Shown here one piece after another: positions 1 through 6,425 of a stretch of 8,692 nucleotides of DNA. Position 1 is the stretch's first letter. Every line of letters begins with the position of its first letter. Both the position numbers and the translations under genes were made by a program. Below the pieces are notes generated by a model that did not search any database, had not been told where the DNA came from, and worked only from the letters and a program-made list of their open reading frames with translations. The DNA is from WJMT01 sp041686095 (GTDB taxonomy: Bacteria; Acidobacteriota; Aminicenantia; Aminicenantales; Aminicenantaceae): the NCBI GenBank assembly GCA_041686095.1, contig JAWLEN010000095.1, positions 1 through 8,692 of the forward strand, given 5' to 3'.

Positions 1-1
1 A

Positions 2-1477
2 AACATCAAATATCTTCTGGAGCCTGAGAAGTTAGCTGTACTGGGTGTTTCCAAAAAGATGAATATAGGCCACATCATTTTAAACAACACCTTAAACCGG
101 GGGTTTCCCAGAGAAAACATCACAGTTATTAAGCCCAACACTCAAGAGATCGAAGGATGCCACTGTGTGGACAGTGTGAAAGATCTTCCTGAAACCGCGG
201 ACCTTTTGGTTTTAGCCATCAGCGCTGAGCAGAGCGCTCAGGTGATGCAGGAAGTCATTGAGTCCCAAAAAGTCCGCTCTGTGATCCTCATCCCAGGCGG
301 TATCGGAGAAAAAGAGGGGACCCAAGGGATTGAAAAGGAAATCAAATCCATGCTGCAGGATCAAAGAAAAGAACAAAAACCGGCTCCCGTGGTCAATGGA
401 GGAAACTGCCTGGGAATCCTGTCCCGTCCCGGGAAATATGACACCACGTTCATCCCCGAGTATAAAATCTATGACCTTCCCAGAGAAAAACCTCAAAAAG
501 TAGGACTTGCTATCCTGTCTCAAAGCGGTGCATTTATGGTCTCACGCATGAGCCAGATGAAAAATTTGGAACCTGTGTATGCGGTCTCCATTGGGAATCA
601 AATTGACCTCACTTTATCTGATTACCTCAAATACCTCAAGGATCATAAAGATATCCGGGTGTATGCGGTTTACGGTGAAGGATTTACAGACGGAGACGGA
701 CTTGAATTCGCTAAAGCCGCCCGGGAAGCCGTCAAAGCAGGGAAAACTATTGTGATGTATAAGGGAGGAAGAACTCCGGAAGGACAGTCAGCCACAGCCG
801 GCCACACCGCTTCCGTGGCTGGAGATTACAGAGTAAGCCGGTCTGTTCTGGAACAAGCCGGTGTTCTGATGGCGGACACCATTGCCGAGTTTCAAAGCTT
901 TACTAAAGCGCTCTGTTTTTTGAAAGATAAAAAAGTCAGAGGAAGGCGGGTAGCCCTCATATCCAATGCTGGGTTTGAATGCGTGATCATGTCAGACAGC
1001 ATCCAGAATAATGAGAGGCTGGACCTGGCTCAATTTTCTGATTCCACCGTGTCCAAACTCAATAAGATTCTGGAGCCTTTAGGAATCAATAAAATTCAGG
1101 ATATCGGAAATCCCATGGACATGACACCTGTGGCTGATGATAAAACTTTTGCCGAGTGTGTGAAAGTTATTTTCGAAGATGAGAATGTGGACTGCGGCGT
1201 GGTCTCTCCGCTTCCCATGACTCCGGCCATGAACACTCTTAAACCCTCCGAGTTTCATTCCGAAGACCTGGATAAAAAAGGCAGCACTCCGAATCAGCTT
1301 ATAGAGATATCCCAAAACACAGACAAGCCTTTTGTAGTGAGCATTGATGCGGGTCGGATCTACGATCCTCTGGTAGATAAGCTGGAGAAGGCATTTATTC
1401 CTGTGTTTCGAAAAAGCGATGAAGCGGTCTTCTTCATGAGAAAATACATCAATCACAGCTTAGCTCAAGTTGAATAA
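2..1477 (+). CDS. Acyl-CoA synthetase (NDP/ADP-forming) alpha module, 5'-truncated
   Basis: Members of this family interconvert an acyl-CoA, ADP and phosphate with the free acid, CoA and ATP, in the cytoplasm. The reading frame is open to the left edge, so the true start lies outside. The first visible residues (NIKYLLEPEKLAVLGVSKK) already look like the start of a CoA-binding Rossmann domain, so probably only a few codons are missing if alpha is N-terminal. Of 491 visible residues, about 1-130 form the CoA-binding domain and about 150-300 the succinyl-CoA-ligase-like domain. A GHTAS motif (His codon 803-805, visible residue 268) is the expected phosphohistidine site. A second ligase-CoA domain follows, with NPMDMTP near codon 1112. 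The ATP-grasp (beta) domain is absent before the stop and is not encoded by the next gene, so it must lie upstream, as a separate gene or an N-terminal fusion. The family is clear; the acyl substrate cannot be read from the sequence. Confidence 0.9.
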   Translation, partial: NIKYLLEPEKLAVLGVSKKMNIGHIILNNTLNRGFPRENITVIKPNTQEIEGCHCVDSVKDLPETADLLVLAISAEQSAQVMQEVIESQKVRSVILIPGGIGEKEGTQGIEKEIKSMLQDQRKEQKPAPVVNGGNCLGILSRPGKYDTTFIPEYKIYDLPREKPQKVGLAILSQSGAFMVSRMSQMKNLEPVYAVSIGNQIDLTLSDYLKYLKDHKDIRVYAVYGEGFTDGDGLEFAKAAREAVKAGKTIVMYKGGRTPEGQSATAGHTASVAGDYRVSRSVLEQAGVLMADTIAEFQSFTKALCFLKDKKVRGRRVALISNAGFECVIMSDSIQNNERLDLAQFSDSTVSKLNKILEPLGINKIQDIGNPMDMTPVADDKTFAECVKVIFEDENVDCGVVSPLPMTPAMNTLKPSEFHSEDLDKKGSTPNQLIEISQNTDKPFVVSIDAGRIYDPLVDKLEKAFIPVFRKSDEAVFFMRKYINHSLAQVE

Positions 1478-1507
1478 TCCTTTTTGTCGGTTATTTCCTG
1501 TTTTTTT

Positions 1508-1536
1508 TTGGCATTTGATAAAAAAAGTTATAGAAT
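1508..1536 (+). promoter_or_regulatory. Sigma70-like promoter for the symporter gene
   Basis: TTGGCA (1508-1513, 5 of 6 to consensus) is followed by a 17-nt spacer and TAGAAT (1531-1536, 5 of 6). Transcription would start near 1543, leaving a leader of about 75 nt before the ATG at 1618. The -35 box overlaps the end of a run of nine T (1501-1509). This suggests the symporter gene is transcribed independently of the upstream synthetase gene. Prediction by eye only. Confidence 0.5.
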
Positions 1537-1605
1537 AATCTGTTTTGAGAATGAAGCAGAGGCACGCATCATATTAAATTTTTTTACAGTTAATGTTTGA
1601 ACTAT

Positions 1606-1613
1606 GGAGAAGG
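1606..1613 (+). promoter_or_regulatory. Ribosome binding site fixing the symporter start at 1618
   Basis: GGAGAAGG lies 8 nt (counted from GGAG) ahead of ATG 1618. An in-frame TTG at 1597 would place this purine tract inside the coding region and has no such site in front of it, so 1618 is the better start. Confidence 0.75.
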
Positions 1614-1617
1614 TAAA

Positions 1618-3366
1618 ATGGGACTGCACTCCATTGATCTGTTGATTGTTTTTTTATATTTCCTTGTTTTATTTGCCATTGTCTGGTGGGTTGTCAAACA
1701 AAAGCAGGAGACATCCACGGATTATTTTTTAGCCGGACGCCATCTGGGATGGTTCATTATCGGAGCTTCCATATTTTCTTCCAACATCGGTTCCGAGCAT
1801 TTGGTCGGACTTGCCGGTTCCGGTGCCACAGATGGGGTGGCCATGGCTCATTACGAACTTCATGCCTGGTGCCTTTTGGTCCTAGGTTGGGTGATGGTTC
1901 CTTTTTATATGCGTTCCAAAGTATTCACCATGCCCGAGTTTTTAGAAAGACGCTTCTCTCCGGCAGCACGCACCGTGCTTTCAGGCATTTCTTTGGTGGC
2001 GTATGTGCTGACTAAAATTGCTGTGGGCATTTTTGCCGGGGGCATTGTTTTCAGTGTGCTTCTGCCGGATATTAATTTTATGGGGATGAACAGTTTTTGG
2101 ATCGGTTCTATCCTGGTTATTGTGCTGACCGGATTTTACACCATACTGGGGGGTCTGAGGGCTGTCGCCTACACAGAAGCTCTGCAAACCATAGTCCTGG
2201 TATTTGGTTCCATACTGGTCACTATTTTTGGATTGAAGGCGTTGGGAGGCTGGGGCCAGCTGCGTGCTATATGCGGTTCGGAAATGTTTAACCTCTGGAG
2301 GCCTTTGGTTCCAGCCGGAATCGAGGGGACCTGGGCGCCTATAAAAGAAGCCGGACGTATGGCCTGGTATTTTAATGATGGTTATCCCTGGCTGGGAATG
2401 CTGTTCTGTGCCCCTATTATTGGCTTATGGTATTGGACTACAGATCAGTATATTGTTCAGCGCGCTTTAGGAGCCAAGAATGAAAAAGAGGCAAGGCGTG
2501 GTTCCATCTGTGCGGCTTTTTTCAAACTTTTGCCTGTTTTTATTTTCATTATACCGGGGATGATCTGTTTTGCTCTGGCAAAAAGCGGGCAGATAGAAGT
2601 GATCCAGCAGACCTTATTCAATAGTCAGGGAGAGCTGCTCATTGAACAATCTCAAAAAGCTTTTCCGCTTTTAGTGGCCACCATATTACCCATAGGTATT
2701 CGCGGCATTGTGGTGGCTGGCCTTTTGGCTGCCTTAATGAGTTCATTGGCAGGTGTGTTCAACGCCTCTTCCACACTGTTTACTATGGATTTCTACGCAA
2801 GATTGAAGCCCAAAGCTTCTCAGCGTCACCTGGTTTGGGTAGGCCGGATTGCGACATCGGTTATGGTTTTGATCGGACTTCTCTGGATTCCGGTCATCAG
2901 CGGAGGAAGAGGTTTGTATGATTATCTGCAGACCGTACAGGGATATCTGGCTCCGCCTATTTTTGTTGTTTTCTTTTTTGGGGTCTTTAATAAGCGGCTT
3001 AACCACAATGGGTGTCTGGCTGCTTTGATCACTGGTTTTGTTCTGGGATTGGGCCGTTTGGCCATTGATACGCCGGTTTCTTTGATTGAGAATTTTACTT
3101 ATGACCAAGGTTCATTTTTATGGGTGGTGAATAATATATTCTTTCAGTACTACAGTTTATTGATATTTATCATATGCGCTGTGGTCATGGTTGTGGTCAG
3201 CCGTATGACCGGAGGGTCTAAAAAGGACCTGAGTGGCTTGACCTTCGGCACACTATCTGATGAACACCGCAAAGAATCCAGGTCAAGCTGGGATGCCCGC
3301 GATGTGATTGCTTCAGTAACAGTATTATTACTCATTCTTGTTGCTTATTTATACTTCACAGGATAA
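1618..3366 (+). CDS. Sodium/solute symporter, SGLT-type (SLC5/SSS family)
   Basis: Integral inner-membrane protein that should couple Na+ entry to uptake of a small solute, most likely a sugar or polyol. The 582 residues carry about 14 hydrophobic segments, as expected for the LeuT-fold SSS family. Motifs close to animal SGLT and vSGLT are visible. These are SSNIGSEHLVGLAG in TM1 (about residues 54-67), WYWTTDQ followed by IVQR (271-281), ALMSSLAGVFNASSTLFTMD (372-391, the region holding the Na2-site serines), and YLQTVQGYLAPP (436-447). In the last motif Gln438 aligns with the sugar-contacting Gln of SGLT1. These signatures favour the SGLT branch over proline (PutP) or pantothenate (PanF) transporters. 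The C-terminus ends in another hydrophobic helix. The start was chosen from the RBS at 1606. The exact substrate is unknown, and no sugar-catabolic gene lies beside it. Confidence 0.92.
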   Translation: MGLHSIDLLIVFLYFLVLFAIVWWVVKQKQETSTDYFLAGRHLGWFIIGASIFSSNIGSEHLVGLAGSGATDGVAMAHYELHAWCLLVLGWVMVPFYMRSKVFTMPEFLERRFSPAARTVLSGISLVAYVLTKIAVGIFAGGIVFSVLLPDINFMGMNSFWIGSILVIVLTGFYTILGGLRAVAYTEALQTIVLVFGSILVTIFGLKALGGWGQLRAICGSEMFNLWRPLVPAGIEGTWAPIKEAGRMAWYFNDGYPWLGMLFCAPIIGLWYWTTDQYIVQRALGAKNEKEARRGSICAAFFKLLPVFIFIIPGMICFALAKSGQIEVIQQTLFNSQGELLIEQSQKAFPLLVATILPIGIRGIVVAGLLAALMSSLAGVFNASSTLFTMDFYARLKPKASQRHLVWVGRIATSVMVLIGLLWIPVISGGRGLYDYLQTVQGYLAPPIFVVFFFGVFNKRLNHNGCLAALITGFVLGLGRLAIDTPVSLIENFTYDQGSFLWVVNNIFFQYYSLLIFIICAVVMVVVSRMTGGSKKDLSGLTFGTLSDEHRKESRSSWDARDVIASVTVLLLILVAYLYFTG

Positions 3367-3379
3367 TCTGAGTCATTCA

Positions 3380-3499
3380 TAAAATCAGCCTGAACTTTCA
3401 TTCACTACCTCTTGATCAATTGTCTTTTGGTGTGACTTCAACAAACAAAGTCTCTCTCTTTATTTCAGTTTTATATTATTTTATTTCAGGCTGATTTTA
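3380..3499. repeat. 15-bp perfect inverted repeat, 90-nt interior
   Basis: TAAAATCAGCCTGAA (3380-3394) is exactly complementary in reverse to TTCAGGCTGATTTTA (3485-3499). The 90-nt interior is AT-rich and pyrimidine-rich. The left arm starts 13 nt after the symporter stop, so it may end that transcript. However, the large loop and absence of a following T-run are unlike a classic intrinsic terminator. A transcript could fold into a long stem. Confidence 0.7.
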
Positions 3500-3537
3500 C
3501 CTTACAGGCGAGCCGATCTCACTGCATCTGCTTCGTT

Positions 3538-3578
3538 ACGAGGCATTCGAAGTGAAGGACCACATCTTCATGCCTCGT
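3538..3578. repeat. Stem-loop in the GC-richer intergenic core
   Basis: ACGAGGCAT (3538-3546) pairs with ATGCCTCGT (3570-3578). GAAG (3549-3552) with CTTC (3566-3569) extends the stem past a 2-nt bulge. A competing pairing, CTTCG (3531-3535) with CGAAG (3548-3552), uses overlapping bases. No T-run follows, so a terminator is unlikely. TGCTTCGTTAC (3529-3539) resembles part of the repeat at 4428-4461, so this may be an old relative of that element. Confidence 0.5.
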
Positions 3579-3723
3579 GCCTTGCATCTGCAGCAATTTC
3601 GACTCGTGAATAAATCAGATTCATCTGAGTCATTACAAGATAACCCAGGTTATTTCCTAAATTAATCATTTGCTGGTTTGCATTTTCCCCTCAAATTGAA
3701 TACAGTTTAAAGAGAGTAAACCA

Positions 3724-4374
3724 ATGATCGAAGAAAATATAAAAAAAATAATGGAAGAGCTTCCGGAAGGAGTGGAACTGGTGGCTGCTGCCAAGACCCG
3801 GACTCCTGAAGAAGTAAAAAGAGCCGTGGAAGCAGGAGTCGAAATCGTGGGTGAGAATTATGTTCAGGAAGCTCAGGAAGCCTTTGACGCCATAGGCAAA
3901 AAGGCAAGATGGCATTTTATAGGTCATCTGCAAAGGAACAAAGTCAAAAAAGCCATAAAGATATTTGATATGATAGAGACAGTGGATTCCTTGAAACTGG
4001 CTAAAGAAATCGAGAAAAGAGCAGCCAGAACCGATAAAGTGATGACCGTGCTCATTGAGGTGAACAGTGGAAAAGAGGAGCAGAAGTTCGGCGTTTTACC
4101 AGAGGAAGTGGAGGATTTAGCCAGAAAAATAGCTGGTTTTGAGCACCTCAAACTGCAGGGCTTGATGACCATGGGCCCCATGGTGGGCGATCCTGAGAAT
4201 GCCAGGCCCTATTTTGTTGAGACACGCAGAGTTTTTAATAAACTCAAAGAGCTCTCTATTCCTGGTGTTGAAATGAAGTATCTCTCTATGGGAATGACCA
4301 ATTCCTATAAAATAGCTGTTGAAGAAGGAGCCAACATCGTGAGGATCGGAACCAAGATTTTCGGCCCGCGTTAA
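3724..4374 (+). CDS. yggS: YggS/PLPBP-family pyridoxal phosphate homeostasis protein
   Basis: Cytoplasmic PLP-binding protein with an alanine-racemase-like TIM barrel and no known catalytic activity; family members buffer PLP and affect amino and keto acid pools. Visible in 216 residues are AAAKT with Lys24 as the PLP Schiff-base lysine (VSKT in most members), VGENYVQE (42-49), WHFIGHLQRNK (63-73), the phosphate-side SMGM (188-191) and VRIGTKIFG (206-214). The protein is slightly shorter than the usual 225-235 residues, mainly at the N-terminal helix. After SMGM the usual S-x-D is T-N-S, so a commonly conserved Asp is replaced. AGAGAG (3711-3716) lies 7 nt before the ATG. It is first in a same-strand cluster, with 171 bp to the next gene. 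Family members often sit near division or proline genes; here they do not. Confidence 0.93.
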   Translation: MIEENIKKIMEELPEGVELVAAAKTRTPEEVKRAVEAGVEIVGENYVQEAQEAFDAIGKKARWHFIGHLQRNKVKKAIKIFDMIETVDSLKLAKEIEKRAARTDKVMTVLIEVNSGKEEQKFGVLPEEVEDLARKIAGFEHLKLQGLMTMGPMVGDPENARPYFVETRRVFNKLKELSIPGVEMKYLSMGMTNSYKIAVEEGANIVRIGTKIFGPR

Positions 4375-4379
4375 ACTAT

Positions 4380-4461
4380 GTCATTGTGAATGGAAATGAG
4401 CAATCCCAAAGTTAAACGAATCATATTGAGATTGCTTCGTCACTATGTTCCTCGCAATGAC
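4380..4461. repeat. Inverted pair of dispersed intergenic palindromic repeats (MITE/REP-like)
   Basis: The right arm (4428-4461, 34 nt) begins GAGATTGCTTCGTCAC and ends CCTCGCAATGAC. It matches a repeat I recognise from many unrelated genomes, whose complement begins GTCATTGCGAGGAA. The left arm (4380-4407) is a shorter, decayed copy in the opposite sense. GTCATTG (4380-4386) pairs with CAATGAC (4455-4461), and GCAATC (4400-4405) with GATTGC (4430-4435), so the whole could fold as a hairpin. It lies directly downstream of yggS and may attenuate or stabilise the transcript. Confidence 0.7.
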
Positions 4462-4483
4462 CTCTTTATAATAAAATGGTCGT

Positions 4484-4517
4484 CAGATTAACACGTCGCT
4501 ACGCTCCCAGTAATGAC
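4484..4517 (+). repeat. Third, diverged copy of the palindromic repeat
   Basis: Aligned without gaps to 4428-4461, 23 of 34 positions match, including the CGTC core at 4494-4497 and the terminal AATGAC (4512-4517). It is in the same orientation as the right arm, 22 nt after it. It ends 28 nt before the next start codon, so it sits in that gene's leader. Confidence 0.55.
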
Positions 4518-4534
4518 ATTTATTTTAGGAAAAA

Positions 4535-4540
4535 AGGAAG
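4535..4540 (+). promoter_or_regulatory. Ribosome binding site fixing the start at 4546
   Basis: AGGAAG is 5 nt ahead of ATG 4546. The in-frame ATG at 4513 lies inside the palindromic repeat and has no purine-rich site in front, so it is unlikely to be used. Confidence 0.7.
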
Positions 4541-4545
4541 ATCAT

Positions 4546-5250
4546 ATGAACACAGAAAAACAACTGGTTAAAGAAACAGAGCCTCTTTTAAAACAGAGAA
4601 AAGGGGGCGCTGTGAATCTGATTTTGGCTTCTTTAATGACAGAAGCCGGGCGAATGATTGATGAAGGATTCAAAATTGCAGATATTGAAGAAGCCGCTCA
4701 AAGAGCTTTTGGTATCAAAAAAGGATTTCTTAAGCAAATGGATGATATAGGCATCCCGGAATCCATTGATTTTTTACTCTACCTGGAAGACAAAAAAGAT
4801 TCTGAAGATGATCTGCATAAAGTCTATCATAATTTTTTCACTCTACCCGTAAGCTTTATGGAGAAATTGGAAGAGTATAAAATCGCAAAGGATAAGTCAT
4901 CGGCAAAGTGGATGAACAAGCATGCGGTAAGGGAAAAATCAGATGATTTGCTGCTTAAAGATATGCTGAAAAATAGATTTAAAGCCGTGTCTTTTATGGT
5001 AGCGGCTGAACTTTTGGAGTCAGGCATATCTGATATTGAGAGCTTAGAGAAGATGTGTAAAGAGACATTAAACTGGAAAAAAGGGCCTTTTGCCATGATG
5101 AATGAGATGGGAATCAAGGAAGCCCTGGCTATAGTCGTAGAGAAAATGGAAATCTCTCACCGCCGGGAAATCAATTTCTACATCCCAGTGCTTCTTATAA
5201 ACCAGGCTCAAACAAACAGTCCCTGGCGAGGGGAAGGTTTGGAAACATAA
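4546..5250 (+). CDS. Stand-alone protein of two 3-hydroxyacyl-CoA dehydrogenase C-terminal-type repeats
   Basis: No complete enzyme is recognised. The 234 residues look like two copies of the helical 3HCDH C-terminal domain. The first (about 17-80) reads GAVNLILASLMTEAGRMIDEG, then a Gly-Phe motif at 60-61 and MDDIG (65-69). The second (about 145-225) has FKAVSFMVAAELLESGI and KKGPFAMMNEMG (178-189), matching the GPFxxxDxxG signature, with Asn where Asp is usual. The first repeat lacks the Pro of GPF. There is no GxGxxG Rossmann domain and no N-domain catalytic His/Glu, so it should not oxidise 3-hydroxyacyl-CoA alone. It may partner with a separate NAD-binding subunit, bind acyl-CoA, or have a new role; all three are inference. 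The polar linker (80-145) is Lys/Asp-rich. dgt starts 12 nt after its stop, implying co-transcription. The domain call rests on recalled motifs. Confidence 0.6.
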   Translation: MNTEKQLVKETEPLLKQRKGGAVNLILASLMTEAGRMIDEGFKIADIEEAAQRAFGIKKGFLKQMDDIGIPESIDFLLYLEDKKDSEDDLHKVYHNFFTLPVSFMEKLEEYKIAKDKSSAKWMNKHAVREKSDDLLLKDMLKNRFKAVSFMVAAELLESGISDIESLEKMCKETLNWKKGPFAMMNEMGIKEALAIVVEKMEISHRREINFYIPVLLINQAQTNSPWRGEGLET

Positions 5251-5262
5251 GGTTGTATCCCT

Positions 5263-6300
5263 ATGGCGCTCACAGTCAGAGAAAAGCTCGAAAATCTGGA
5301 AAAAGAGATTCTTTCTGAAAAAGCCTGCTTGAGTTTAAACACATTAGGCCGGGAAAGAAAAGAAAAGCTTCACAGTCTGCGAACAGAGTTCCAGAGGGAT
5401 AGAGACCGAATCATACACTGCAAGTCTTTCCGCAGGCTTAAACACAAAACCCAGGTTTTTATCGCCCCTTATGGAGACCACTACCGAACCCGTCTCACTC
5501 ACACTCTGGAAGTGTCTCAGATCGCTCGGACCATTGCCAAAGCTCTGCGCCTTAATGAAGACCTGACCGAAGCCATAGCCCTGGGCCATGACCTGGGACA
5601 CACTCCTTTTGGACATGCGGGTGAAAAAAGCCTGAAAAAGCTCTCTCCGAAAAGATTTTCCCACTACACTCAGAGCCTGCGCGTGGTGGAGAGCCTGGAA
5701 TATGACGGCAAAGGTTTGAATCTGACTCATGAAGTGAGAGACGGTATTTTAAAGCACTCCAAAGGAAGAGGAAAAATTTTTGATGTGGATAAAGACGCCC
5801 TGCCTATGACTTTAGAGGGTCAGGTGGTTCGTGTCTCAGACCTGATCGCTTATGTGAACCACGACATTGATGATGCTTTAAGAGCCGGGGTGATTAAAGA
5901 GGCGGATATTCCCTCTCATCTGGTGCGTTCCCTGGGTAAATGGCACGCCAAAAGAATTGATAAGATGGTTTGGGATGTCATTGATTCCACCTCCAGAGGA
6001 GGATTAACAGGGATTTCTTTAAGCGATGACATGAATTCCGCGATCGTGGAATTAAGGGATTTTCTTTACGAAAAAGTCTATTTCAGCGAGCAAAATCTCA
6101 TTCAGTATGAAAAAGTGGATAAGATTCTCAGTGATATTTATCAATACATTCTGGATCATCCCGAAAATTATGTGAAACCCTATCCTGAAGAGGATTTGCT
6201 TGAGATCAGAGTGATCGATTTTATAGCTGGCATGACAGACTTATATGCATTAAACCTTTATGAGAAGCTGTTTCTGCCCAATCACAGAACCAGGCTTTAA
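5263..6300 (+). CDS. dgt: HD-domain dNTP triphosphohydrolase (dGTPase-like)
   Basis: Cytoplasmic enzyme that cleaves a dNTP to the deoxynucleoside and triphosphate, thereby lowering dNTP pools; in some bacteria this limits phage or affects replication fidelity. The 345 residues match the shorter, broadly distributed bacterial dGTPase-like type rather than the ~505-residue E. coli Dgt. Metal ligands of the HD fold are visible: His80 (in RLTHTLEV), His109-Asp110 (in HDLGHTPFGHAGE) and Asp193 (in RVSDLIAYVNHDIDDA). The flanking FRRLKHKTQVF (56-66) and DHYRTRLTH (72-80) are hallmark motifs. All key residues are intact. The ATG is preceded by AAGG (5249-5252), overlapping the upstream stop, with a 12-nt gap to the previous gene, which suggests translational coupling. 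It is the last gene of the yggS cluster and converges on the AI-2E gene. Actual nucleotide preference cannot be told. Confidence 0.95.
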   Translation: MALTVREKLENLEKEILSEKACLSLNTLGRERKEKLHSLRTEFQRDRDRIIHCKSFRRLKHKTQVFIAPYGDHYRTRLTHTLEVSQIARTIAKALRLNEDLTEAIALGHDLGHTPFGHAGEKSLKKLSPKRFSHYTQSLRVVESLEYDGKGLNLTHEVRDGILKHSKGRGKIFDVDKDALPMTLEGQVVRVSDLIAYVNHDIDDALRAGVIKEADIPSHLVRSLGKWHAKRIDKMVWDVIDSTSRGGLTGISLSDDMNSAIVELRDFLYEKVYFSEQNLIQYEKVDKILSDIYQYILDHPENYVKPYPEEDLLEIRVIDFIAGMTDLYALNLYEKLFLPNHRTRL

Positions 6301-6311
6301 CAGAAAAAAAT

Positions 6312-6407
6312 TGAACAGTCCTGTTTTCCCTGTTCATAGCAAAGGGAAAAAAGGTGATTAGAGGAAGAGAATGTGAATGCCGGGATTATTATCAATCATC
6401 TGATTGA
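6312..6407. terminator. Possible weak termination region between convergent genes
   Basis: After dgt, TGAACAG (6312-6318) pairs with CTGTTCA (6330-6336), and TTTTCCC (6324-6330) could alternatively pair with GGGAAAA (6344-6350). TCAATCA (6392-6398) and TGATTGA (6401-6407) form a 7-bp stem with a 2-nt loop. None is followed by a clean T-run on the strand it would serve, so intrinsic termination is only suggested by the convergent context. Confidence 0.3.
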
Positions 6408-6425
6408 AAAACAACTCCCCTTAAT

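Larger units (their letters stand above)
3366..3634 (+). repeat. Exact 12-bp direct repeat bounding a 245-bp intergenic segment
   Basis: ATCTGAGTCATT occurs at 3366-3377, beginning at the last base of the symporter stop codon, and again at 3623-3634. The match is exact and stops at both ends. The pair brackets the 15-bp inverted repeat and the GC-richer structured core. The arrangement is like a target-site duplication around a small non-autonomous element, but the inner ends do not form clear terminal inverted repeats, so this is a suggestion only. Confidence 0.4.
3367..3723. other. Gene-free region between symporter and yggS
   Basis: No credible gene is visible on either strand. One plus-strand frame stays open from 3416 to 3613, but it has no start codon or RBS. 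The edges are AT-rich; the core (about 3500-3610) is richer in GC and rich in short repeats. These include TGCATCTGC at 3523-3531 and 3583-3591 (60-bp period), TTTATTTCAG at 3459-3468 and 3480-3489 (21-bp offset), a near-palindrome TCAGATTCATCTGA at 3615-3628, and ATAACCCAGGTTAT at 3640-3653. The last is a perfect 6-bp inverted repeat with a 2-nt centre, in an operator-like position ahead of yggS. No strong promoter for yggS was found; TACAGT at 3701 with TTTGCA at 3677 is weak and too close to the RBS. Confidence 0.6.

Noticed and set aside
1472..1509. Intrinsic terminator after the acyl-CoA synthetase gene
   Set aside because: There is a run of nine T (1501-1509), but the only stem (AATAA with TTATT) is too weak to call.
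1597..1617. In-frame TTG extension of the symporter by seven codons
   Set aside because: The strong RBS at 1606-1613 would fall inside the coding region; ATG 1618 is ideally spaced from it.
3416..3613. Open plus-strand frame in the long intergenic region
   Set aside because: No start codon or RBS, and the translation is repetitive and low in information; more likely repeat DNA than a gene remnant.
3691..3933. Minus-strand ORF opposite the 5' part of yggS
   Set aside because: Phe/His-rich translation with no family resemblance, entirely explained as a shadow of the yggS frame.
4380..4517. CRISPR array
   Set aside because: Copies are diverged, in opposing orientations and unevenly spaced; this is a palindromic intergenic repeat, not a CRISPR.
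4513..4545. Upstream ATG giving an 11-residue extension of the 3HCDH-C-like protein
   Set aside because: The ATG lies in the palindromic repeat with no RBS, whereas AGGAAG sits correctly before ATG 4546.
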